From positions 11,089,545 through 11,153,544 of the forward strand of contig LR990042.1 of the NCBI GenBank assembly GCA_905147135.1: a stretch of 64,000 nucleotides of DNA. Reading direction: 5' to 3'. The position numbers were made by a program, and so were the translations under genes. Of this stretch, positions 10,801 to 19,312 are shown piece after piece; the stretch's first letter is position 1, and each line of letters opens with the position of its first letter. Source of the stretch: Blastobasis lacticolella (lineage: Eukaryota > Arthropoda > Insecta > Lepidoptera > Blastobasidae). The notes below the pieces were generated by a model. The model worked only from the letters and a program-made list of their open reading frames with translations, ran no database searches and had not been told where the DNA came from.

Positions 10801-13800
10801 CAATATTAATACATATATATTTGACCTTTGTGGTATATTATAGTATCTATAGAGTATAGATATACATGGTCATATACTTACCTACTAAATGACCAAAAAT
10901 ATACTTACGTAAATCCATACTCTAGCTGTTCCCCCTTACGTACGATGCGTAGGTATTTATTCAAGTAATTGACATTTGTTTCAGAGAAAAGAATACGTCA
11001 GATATGCAAAAGTGTTTCCATTATCTGAAACATTTGATTTTAAGTTACCATCGAAATGGTACAGAAGAACAGTGGGTGGACTAGAGATTTTGTTCGGGTT
11101 GGCATTGGCAATCATACCCGGCCGTGAGTTCATATTGCATCTTTTATTTAAATGCTAGGCATAACTGTGCCAAGTGTCGAGCCATGGCCACGAGTCGTTG
11201 TGGGTTTAATGTGCCTTGTTAGCGAGGATTAACTTGTGTACCGCATGTTTCAGATAAAATAAAAAATGCAGCCAATATAGGGTTGGTGGCTCTGATGGTG
11301 CTGGCTGCGTACTCGCATGTGATGGTCGGCGACCCGTTCGACCGCTGCGCGCCGGCGCTCGTTTTCTTCTTCATGTTGAGCGGGCGGCTCGTCGTTTGGT
11401 AAATACACAAAACAATTATTCAAATAGCAAGAACTAAATTACCCGAATTCAAGTAATAACTCCTGGCGCTAACTAAACGTTCGAGCCAGAGCCACGAGCC
11501 ATCTCGAATGCCATCGCTTATGACTTGCCATTACAATAGAGCGTCGGTGGCCGAGTGGTTATGGTATCCGACTCGTAAGCGAGAGGTACCGAGTTTGAAT
11601 CCCACTGCAGCCATGTAGGGTGTTGGAAAACATGTTACGGTGAGGGAAAACAACGTAATGAAACCTGCACATTCAGGCAAGTGAACTGTTTGTGGATGTG
11701 CATGATCCAATCAGGTTCCTCTGGTAGCATAATCACGGAGGTCAGATGGCAGTCTGTCAAATCCTGCTGGATCATGGTCAAGGCGGACCCGGGCCTTCGA
11801 GCGCGACAGCACAACCGGGATATTACACTAATGATTTTTTATTTTTATGTTTTGCCATCTCGCTCGCGAATGGAACAAGCGAGATGAAGTCATAAAGCCA
11901 TCGCAAATGCTATGGTAAATAAAGGGTAACTTTTTTAGCCTTTGGTTTTCACTTTTCACATTGTATATTTCAATGTGAAAAGTGAAAACCAAAGGTTTTA
12001 AAAAAACACCGTTTAGTCCTAATCTGCGTTGATAGACTTGATAGCGTCAATAAGTAAGGCTATCACTAAGACCACAAACCCTACAGGCAAGTAAATCGAG
12101 CGGTGAACGAAACCCGGAGGGGGTAGCTGCGCATGTGTACAGTCGCGCACGCAATTATTATCTTCACGTCCCGGTGACTCGGTATTGGATCACGAGAATA
12201 ATTAATTTTCTGTCGTGTTGGCATATTTAACTATGGAATTACACTAATCACAGACAATGTAATCATTCAAAGAATTTCTTTGAACAAATGAACAATCGAT
12301 AGCAATTATGTACTCGACTGTGCATCTAAGTCCGCGAGCCGAAGTGCACCTGGGGATCCAATCAGCGCTTACGCACACGATACCTTATATTTGACTTCTG
12401 CGCACAAATTTTGGCACATTGACGTGTTTCGTTATTAATGTGTGTGTATCGACTATTCTTCAAGCAAAACAAAATTATCTCCTTTATACTATCTCAAAGG
12501 CCGGCAATGCAGTAGTATTCCTCGGGTGTTGCGAGAAACTATGGGCGGCAGTGATCACTCTCCATCAGGTGAACCGCTTGCTCGTTTGCCTCCTGTTATT
12601 TCTATCGAAAATCATAATTGTAAACCGTTCAACTCAAGGCGAATGATTGAAAAATAGAGCCCATGGTCATTGAGTTTGACAAACTTTTGTGTTACCAAAA
12701 TAAGGAGAGACCAAATTGTACAGGGCAAAGATATGTTGGCCAAACTTGCTTAAAGTCATATTCAAAATGGATAAGCTTTGCTTTTCGGCTTTAAGAGTCC
12801 ATGACACCACTTTCTTTTCAAAAATTGTATGAATCCAATGAAATCATGTGAATCTTTGTCAGTATTGTTGTAGATGCGAACGTGAACCTAAACGGATTTA
12901 TCAATATTTTAAGGATATCTAAATGGCTACTTAACCAAATAATAAGAATAAAACAAACCAATTATGTTACTCCGTTTTCGTTTTTATGAAAATATATGCA
13001 CTTACTGCTTTTAGTTCATGTTGATCAATGTCGTGGCCAGATCTTAAAGTTGATTATTCATAATTTCATGAAATTGTTGTATATCATGAAATGGAAAATT
13101 CCCGCTGCCCACATCATTATATGGTCTGACCAGTAGCCGTATTCACAATGATTCGAAACCGTTTCCGAACGATTCGACACGAAATTCGTAAGCGGCGAAT
13201 CCGTGTCGATCAATTCGAACACTGTTATTCAGAATCCCGATAGATTCTACTCTATAACATATGAAAATTTCATCAAAATTAACTGAAACCACATTTTCGT
13301 AAGAACTTTTGCGGGGTCCTTTGTCGATTCCGTATCCGAATCCGATTACCGAGCCATTGTGAATACGGCTACTGATCAATAATAATCAGCTTTTGACGAC
13401 TCGCACAGCTAAACGCTGATGGCCTTCTGGCCTTATCATGAAATACAATAATTTCATGAAATGATCGGTCATTCATGTTGTGATCAATTCTAAAATCTAT
13501 CCGTAGAAAGGTAAAGGAACCGAGTGTCCCATAAGTATTTATAGTTTTACTGATTCAGCAATTAATTGAAGCATATTAGATACATAAATTATTTTTTACT
13601 CATTTTTACCTAAAATATAACTTTACCCATTTATCATATTATGTTGTTCTGAATGTTATACTTTATGTGAAAATTCTATTTCGATGTTTTTGTAGGCACG
13701 AAATGTGTAGGATGACCGTCATCATATTTAATAGAAAATGCGTAGGTAGGGACTGTATGCTGAAAATACATTTTATTTATTCAAATAAATAATAATGAAA

Positions 13801-15500
13801 CTAATTTAATATTAGGTACCTACTTTCTGAGATTCAGGTGATGCCAATTTTCGATTCCACATTTGGATTGAGTGCCTTCATTTTTATTTGATTGATTGAT
13901 CTTGGTCATTTTATCTGAAGTTTTTGAAATGTTTGAGCTTTGCTTAAAGTTTTTACTACAAGAGAGTAAATAAATAAATAATCGTGGACAAATTCACACA
14001 GCGCGTAATATTACTAAATTGCCTATAAGTCTCCTTTTGTTTTGCAAGGTTTCATAAAAAGGACAGGAGGTCCCGGGTTCGATTCCCGGCCCGGCAGAAA
14101 TAGAAATGATGATTTTTAATTTCTGTTACGGGTCTGGGTGTCCTATGTATAATAAGTATGTATTTATAAAAATAAGTATATAAGTAGTTTATCCGTTATC
14201 TAGCACCAATAACACAAGCTTTGCTTACTTTGGGGCTAGATGGCGCTGTGTGAATTTGTCCATTATTTATTTATTTATTATTTTATTTATATATAGGTAC
14301 CTGGTACGTTGGCTGGTCCGAAAGTTTTAAGCCAACTATTGTTTTAATTTTTGTATCGTTGGAATGCAAATTTTCTTACAAGCTCCTTGGCCAAAATTCA
14401 CTAGCCGGCGACCTTTAATTATTTTTGATCGATAATTAAAAATACTATACAAATCCCTACTATTTCGGTAACGCAAGAAGTTTTTCGTGGCAAGATGTAT
14501 TATGATTATAAACAAGTTAAACGTGGTCAGGGCGACCTCAAACAGGAACCTAGACTAAGGCAACCGCCAACTGCAGTCTTTCATGTAATTCTATTTTATA
14601 ATTATAGTACATCTAACCATGAAATTCTACCTGCATTGATCACAATCGGGATATTGACGCCAGCAAACATGATATATTTAAACTAATTTAATTAACCAGT
14701 GGTTAGTGTATGGTGAACAGCGATATATTAAAAAAAATACGGTTAACCGTCGTTTACGACTTAATCGATTGTCTAAAATCAGCTGTAATGAGTCTAAAAT
14801 GAGATAAACCGGCGCCTAAAATGTTATTGATGTTTACCTACTATTTCCTGCTGGATTAATGAGTCAACTCAAGATGGAGTACCTATTCCGTGCCCAGCTA
14901 CTAATAGCTACACTTTACCGTGTTTAAGTACGCGCTTTTAGTGTGGGAGCGTGTGAAATAGGTTCACTTCATCATCATAAAGTTTTAATAGGTTAATATA
15001 AACTCGAATTCCAACCGATATGAATAAATTTGTGGTCTCGGTAGCGTGTACGTACGTATATTGTTATCTACTATTATGGCACCTTGACCAATTTTTATGT
15101 GATGTAAACACGGGTGGCGGAATAAAATTAGTGCTATCTCCCGGCCCAACATGGCGCTGGCACCGCGCCAGGGAATCTGCGATGACGAACCGTGCTGTCG
15201 CGGCGCCCGCGCCGGCCGCCCGCCGCCCGCCGCCCGCAGCCCGCGCCGCGTGCGCACGCTCGCTCCAGGGTGGAACATCAATACACACTACGCGATAAAT
15301 ATAATCCTCTTTCGTTTGGTCCATACTATTTTTAAACGATCTGTAAGCTATAAACTATCCGATTCGCAATGTTATGATAAGAGTATAGTCGATTATAATC
15401 AGATTTATTTACTGTGTACAGGTACCAAACCACCCGACGGGAAGAAATGGAGAAATCTGCCGCTGCCACACAGAATGGCAATGGATTGAAGAGGGATTAA
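7890..15500 (+). CDS. TMEM35/NACHO-like acetylcholine-receptor chaperone
   Basis: Four coding exons, 7890-8003, 10985-11123, 11254-11398 and 15422-15500, joined by GT..AG introns, give 158 residues. The start is the ATG of exon 1, which opens directly into a hydrophobic segment. The sequence follows TMEM35A/NACHO: LGVFFIFVGITKLTP in the first membrane helix (about 5-28), YVRYAKVFP, GGLEILFGLALAIIPG (69-84), a third hydrophobic stretch and VGDPFDRCAPALVF before a final helix, then a short polar tail. NACHO is a four-helix ER protein that helps assemble nicotinic acetylcholine receptors in vertebrates; the same role here is inferred. The two large introns (3.0 and 4.0 kb) are full of repeats. 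Length is close to human TMEM35A (about 167). TMEM35B-like function is an alternative. Confidence 0.88.
8560..8930. repeat. Diverged two-copy direct repeat in intron 1
   Basis: The block 'ACTTGTATGTTCCGGAAT .. CACTTCCCGGCGTTGAATTG .. CAATGCATTAATATGGTT .. GAGCTGGTCTGATAATGGAG' near 8600-8740 recurs near 8760-8912 with about 160-175 bases offset and many substitutions. I do not know its origin. Confidence 0.7.
9210..9380 (-). mobile_element. SINE-A fragment
   Basis: The reverse complement matches the 3' half of the SINE-A copies at 61087 and 32644 (CAGTCGCTCCACT, ATCATGGTCAAGGC, GGACATTAACGC in order). The tRNA-like head is missing. Confidence 0.75.
9595..9645 (+). repeat. Dispersed 'GCAAATCGATGTACA' repeat, copy 1
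   Basis: GCAAATCGATGTACAAGCTA followed by ATCGTTTGACACACGTG. The same block occurs at 27340 (plus) and at 10495-10527 (minus), so it is a dispersed repeat and not chance. Confidence 0.7.
10455..10530 (-). repeat. Dispersed 'GCAAATCGATGTACA' repeat, copy 2
   Basis: On the minus strand it reads AAATCGATGTACAAGCTTGC, then CGTTTGGCACGCG and a further A/C-rich block, parallel to the copies at 9595 and 27340. Confidence 0.65.
10556..10800 (+). repeat. Interspersed repeat resembling a LINE/SINE 3' end
   Basis: It contains CCCACGACTTCGTCC, 'TTTCTATAGGTAAAATAATTTG' and 'AAATCGGTTTAGTAGTTTTTGAG' ending in ACACAAACAAACAA. This pattern (C-C-C-G-C-G-A-C-T-T-C-G-T ... AAATCGGT-CAGTAGTTT-GAG) is very common in insect genomes as a repeat tail. 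Confidence 0.55.
11541..11840 (+). mobile_element. SINE-A, tRNA-derived, copy 1
   Basis: Begins with a tRNA-like head: box A TGGCCGAGTGG at 11549, an anticodon-arm-like GACTCGTAAGCGAG, and box B around 11587 (ACCGAGTTTGAATCCC). The body holds GGTGAGGGAAAACA, AAACCTGCACATTCAGGCAA, GTCAGATGGCAGT, ATCATGGTCAAGGCGGACCC and CAACCGGGATATTA. The same order is found at 32644-33000 and 61087-61440. Within TMEM35-like intron 3. Confidence 0.85.
11939..11995. repeat. Perfect 25-bp inverted repeat (hairpin)
   Basis: Arms 11939-11963 and 11971-11995 are exact reverse complements (starting CCTTTGGTTTTCACTTTTCA) around a 7-base loop TATATTT. In an intron of the TMEM35-like gene, sense-strand transcription would form a strong hairpin RNA. 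Confidence 0.9.
12490..12600 (+). repeat. Common lepidopteran interspersed repeat fragment
   Basis: AAGGCCGGCAATGCAGTAG .. GGCGGCAGTGATCACTCTCC .. ATCAGGTGAACCGCTTGCTC .. GTTTGCCTCCT. The 'ATCAGGTG-CCGC-TGCTCGTTTGCC' block is abundant in moth genomes. Related pieces lie at 34270, 35010 and 38380. Confidence 0.6.
13061..13464. mobile_element. Inverted-repeat element interrupted by a second MITE
   Basis: Imperfect inverted repeats of about 34 bases (left TTTCATGAAATTGTTGTAT at 13064, right ATACAATAATTTCATGAAAT at 13443) flank the shorter element at 13131-13374. It appears to be a non-autonomous DNA element that received a second insertion. Confidence 0.55.
13131..13374. mobile_element. MITE family 1, copy 1 (20-bp terminal inverted repeats)
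   Basis: 244 bases bounded by CAGTAGCCGTATTCACAATG and its exact reverse complement. A second copy with the same ends and interior is at 35182-35437. No transposase is encoded, so it is non-autonomous. No clear target-site duplication is seen, so I leave the superfamily open. Confidence 0.88.
13966..14004 (-). mobile_element. SINE-B 3' tail fragment, antisense
   Basis: Reverse complement of GCGCTGTGTGAATTTGTCCA plus the (TTTA)n tail of SINE-B. It faces the plus-strand copy just downstream, forming an inverted pair. Confidence 0.75.
14066..14296 (+). mobile_element. SINE-B, 5'-truncated copy
   Basis: Starts inside the tRNA-like head at the box B region (GAGGTCCCGGGTTCGATTCC). It continues through GGGTGTCCTATGTATAATAA, ATCTAGCACC-ATAACACAAG, CTTTGCTTACTTTGGGG and TAGATGGCGCTGTGTGAATT to an AT-rich (TTTA)n tail. 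The longest copy is at 35698-35965. Confidence 0.85.
14640..14672 (+). mobile_element. SINE-A tail fragment
   Basis: CACAATCGGGATATTGACGC followed by CAGCAAACATGAT corresponds to the last 35 bases of SINE-A (CACAACCGGGA-ATTAACGCCAAGATGAT). Confidence 0.5.
15170..15275. other. Short GC-rich island in TMEM35-like intron 3
   Basis: About 100 bases of C/G-rich sequence with a short CCCGCCG-type repeat, 150 bases before the last exon and in sharp contrast to its AT-rich surroundings. Overlapping open frames exist on both strands but look like compositional by-products. It may be a CpG-rich regulatory segment or an unannotated exon. Confidence 0.4.
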
Positions 15501-16135
15501 TAATTACCGTTACATTGATTTTTTTAGTTATCAAACCAATAATGTTTACCACTCTTTGTCAGTAAAAGCCGAATTCACAAGTTTGATACAGATAAATTAT
15601 AACAGTAGACAATGGTTAAACAGTAAAAAATATTAGATAAATTGGAAAATAGTAAGTGCAGCAATTATTTAGGTAGCCAACTAGACTTATTTTGGAAATG
15701 ACAGTAAATCAAAGAATTAATCTATCATCCATTGCTACTTCTCCAAGTTGGTGTTCACTCCCTCATAGACAAACGAGCACGTGTAATCACCCTGTGATGT
15801 TTTTCTAGTCAACTTTTAATTGCGTAAAACCTATTCTGGGGCGGTTATAATACTAAATATGACAAATAAAGAGCTGAGAAGTTTTGATGAATTTGTACCT
15901 AAAAGTGATATTAATTTAAGCTATACTTGCTAGGTTCATTTTGTATGTATGAAGTTGGATCATAATGTTACTAGAATGTAGACCCCAAAACAACTGCCAC
16001 TGTATATAAAATGTAGCTATTAGTCCATAATGCACATGTATTTAGAAACGATTTTGAAATCTAACTTGCACTTAATTTAATATTTATTCAAATTTGAATA
16101 CGAGTCTGATTTGCTCAAATCTAGGAGATTTCATA

Positions 16136-16141
16136 AATAAA
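16136..16141 (+). terminator. Candidate poly(A) signal of the TMEM35-like gene
   Basis: AATAAA about 635 bases beyond the stop codon. No earlier good match with a downstream T/GT-rich element stood out. Confidence 0.4.
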
Positions 16142-16159
16142 ATTATTGATTTCGGTTAC

Positions 16160-17440
16160 GTATTTATATTTTATTTAATATAGGCTGTTTCTAAAGCATA
16201 TACGCTATAACTATTTATTATTTGTTAATTGACAAGAAATATTTGTTTGTGAAAACATTGTGCTCAACTTGGCGACAAGCCAATAATATAAAAGGTTTTT
16301 CTTGTATGTGTGACGTGTGTTGTATGTGATGTGAGTGAATAAATGAAAATGAAAAAATGCTTTCTTTTATTTATTTAACAAGCGGTAAAAAGTAGTTATA
16401 TAATATCTTTACAAAAAATATTTATGGTCCGAGCCAACGGCAGACTGCATGAATTCCGACATTGATTTGCAAAATACACGCTCAGATTTACTCGTGCAGG
16501 TTCACCTTCAGATAAACCTGAACATGTATATGGGTCATTAGACATGCGCTAATGCGGCAGATCGGCACTCTAGTCGGTCGGCCGTGTATCGATCAATGAC
16601 GAAAAAAGCTTTGAAGAAGATTAGACATGAAATATGCTTGCATACCTATCGATATATGAAATACCCAGAGCGCAGCAAGTCCTGCAAGTCCTATACGGAA
16701 CAATCCGTGGTGCTGTGAAACATCGTTCTAAAGCCTCACGTCTGCCTCCGCTCCGGTAGCCCGTACGGCTGTGAAACCAGCCTAAGAACTAGAGTTCCCT
16801 AGTATTATGATACATAATATGGCGAATCGGCACGCTCATGGTCTGCCATTACTGGCTTCGGAATTTAACGATATTGCGTCTGAAGTGCGGCGGCGCCACA
16901 TACATCGATGTCGTTAGGCTGCGGTCTGCCGCGAGGTTCGGGCTGCATCCCTTAATTCGGTTGAAGCAAAAAATTACAAAGAGCCATATCCAACTAAAAT
17001 TATAATAACAAATACAACATTCTAACCTGGGATATAGTTTTCAGCTTCCTATCAGGTAGATTAATTATAATTTATCTTATCACATAATGCCTATAGGCTT
17101 GTAATTATATTATTGTGATTATATAATAATAGGTACAGGTAAACAAAGTAATGGCTACAAAAAATAAATTTATAACATGTATTTAGGTAATTTACAAATA
17201 AGAAGGGGGTTCCTTTACTAAAATATTACAATACTCTGGGGTTAAACTTCTCCACTCAACAAAGAAATGATGATTGGCCGATCACTATTACTCAGAACAC
17301 TCTATAATATTTACTGTAAAAGGGATAACCCTCACACCTATGTACTGTACAACATAATTATTGCAAAAATAATTATACCTGTATCAAATTCATACATACC
17401 TAAATTGTCATTGTAATGAATTAAATCATACATAGGTACA
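16160..17440. other. Intergenic, nothing recognised
   Basis: AT-rich, without supported exons. A GC-richer patch at 16540-16960 has no coding frame of note. Confidence 0.45.
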
Positions 17441-17449
17441 TACTACTTT

Positions 17450-18490
17450 TCTGTGTTCTATGGGTGTTTCATACATCACTATCCCCTTGCCCTTCTCGCA
17501 CTAGGTGGGGTCGGCACATGTCTCTCGCTTCGTTTTAATCGTATAACTCGTCATCTCGGCATTCCTTTATCGTGCACGACGCCATTTACACAGTACATAC
17601 ATCTTTTCTTTGGTCCATCAACTCATTGTTTCCATCACTGGCGCTATTTTCCAAACTTCCCCTGATGTATTATAGACTCGTTTCATATTTTGTCCATTCA
17701 CGTCACTCCACATGTCCATCTTAACATCAATAATTTTTGTCACATGCACTCGCCTTTCATCCATCGCTTTGGTTACCCATCACTCAGATCACCAAATCCA
17801 TCTGTCGCCATTTCAGCCATCCCGCATTTCTTCTCTTTTTCATTATATGGTCCATGACGTTATCGGTCTGAATCAATGACCCGAGGTACCGGAAGTCGGA
17901 ACAGAATGGTAGGGATACACCATGTAAGGCAACTGGATAGACCAATCACCACCGAAGACGCATAATAAATTGAACTCGATTTCGTTCTGCTAATCTTCAG
18001 TCTGATACTCTATAGTTTCTACTGCCAATTTCCCGGCCCGCTCTGGACTTCAAGTGCATAATGTCATCAATGAAGTGCACACCAGGATGCCTCGTGATAG
18101 CAGAGCATCCATATAGAGATTCAGGAGGTTGGCGAGGTTGGCGCCGACAAACCAAAAATGAACACAGTAATCAAATTACTCTATCTAACTGTGATTTTGT
18201 TGGACAAGATGCATTATCTTGATAATTTGTTATTCAGTAGTTTCGTTCTTTGTAAAAAAAAAATGTAGCCTATCCTCGCACCAAGCCAAGACTACCATAC
18301 CAGGAATCGCCACTTAACAGAAGGTATAAATATGGGCTTAAGCCCGATCTCTGCTGGTCGCCTTTACTGACTCTGTCATACTTCTCTGGCATTCCTTTCA
18401 CTTTCAGCGCCCACCACAGGACCTTCCGGGACATATCGTATGTCATCTTGAGACCAATAAACACCAAGTGCAAGTTCTTCAATTTCATTT
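17450..18490 (-). mobile_element. Decayed RTE-clade LINE (reverse transcriptase region)
   Basis: The minus strand at 18490-18360 reads LHLVFIGLKMTYDMSRKVLW then WALKVKGMPEKYDRV, the RTE motif L-x-L-V-F-I-D-L-x-K-A-Y-D-R-V-P-R-x-x-L-W-W-A-L-x-K-K-G-V-P-E. The catalytic Asp of F-I-D-L is replaced (FIGL). Further left, FRYLGSLIQTDNVMDHIM resembles the F-K-Y-L-G-S-x-x-x-x-D-G-x-x-D region, and a drifted F-I-D-D-I (from F-A-D-D-I) is recognisable near 18070. Stops and frameshifts throughout make it inactive. Confidence 0.8.
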
Positions 18491-18499
18491 CATTCTATG

Positions 18500-19260
18500 A
18501 GGTAAATAAGCCACAATTCGGTACGATTAGATACATCTCATCTCTCTATATATTGTGTTTTATGTTAATGATACGAAGGGTGATCGTAAAATAAAAATGA
18601 CATGAATTTTAAAACTATAAGACAGTATTGTGTACTTATTTCCTTTTCCATTATACATAGTTTTAAAGTTTGAAACTTATATTTCTCTACATAATAACCA
18701 TTTCTATGCAAAAAATTTTTGACGCTCTGCAGCTTTTGTTCTTGAAACCCCCTCTCATAAAATTCCTTGGAATGTAATTAAAAACCTTAAAAGGAAGAGC
18801 GACTTCAAGACGCACGGAACGCCCAACAGTCTTCCAATTTCATTTTCATTGTGAATCCGATGTCTACGGACCGACTTCGACTCACTCCGACGATGAAGTG
18901 GACTATGTACGACTCCACCTGCACCATTTGTCAACTGACGGTGTCTATAATTAAAACAAATCTCCTTCGTCTTTGAAAACCATATAACACCGTGTCACGT
19001 GAATTTTGCAACTGGCGCTGGTGGTAGTGACGATCGGGAATTCGGGAGTTCCACTACAAACGGTTACTTTACCACCACTGAACGGCGAGGCAGTGGTGGG
19101 AATAGTGATTGGGAGAGCTGCTGCGCATATCAGTGTATTCAGATTCCGCCTACCAACTTCTCATTGCTCTTAACTTTAGAAACCTTACTTTATGATCACC
19201 CCTCACAAATAAATATAATTTAACATATGTATTTTATTTAATACACTTACCACTTTGTTG
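18500..19260. other. Intergenic between RTE relic and VTA1
   Basis: No supported gene. A stretch near 18650-18790 read on the minus strand (FYERGFQ..) faintly recalls mariner transposase C-termini, but the match is too weak to call. Confidence 0.4.
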
Positions 19261-19269
19261 AATTCGGTT

Positions 19270-19275
19270 TTTATT
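19270..19275 (-). terminator. Poly(A) signal of VTA1
   Basis: AATAAA on the minus strand 38 bases beyond the VTA1 stop codon, implying a very short 3'UTR. Confidence 0.6.
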
Positions 19276-19312
19276 CATTCACATGTTCATAATATCATGA
19301 AAATTATTCACC

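Noticed and set aside
11541..11612. Possible tRNA gene
   Set aside because: A and B boxes are present but the molecule does not close as a proper cloverleaf, and the SINE-A body follows directly.
13143..13379. 78-codon open frame, minus strand
   Set aside because: It lies entirely inside MITE family 1 and is broken in the second copy.
14985..15489. Overlapping open frames on both strands in the GC-rich island
   Set aside because: Ala/Arg/Pro-rich in every frame, as expected from C/G-rich DNA; only the last 79 bases before 15500 are a true exon, in the TMEM35-like frame.
18640..18800. Possible mariner transposase C-terminus, minus strand
   Set aside because: Only a few residues (FYERGFQ) resemble it, and no DDE/D motif was found nearby.
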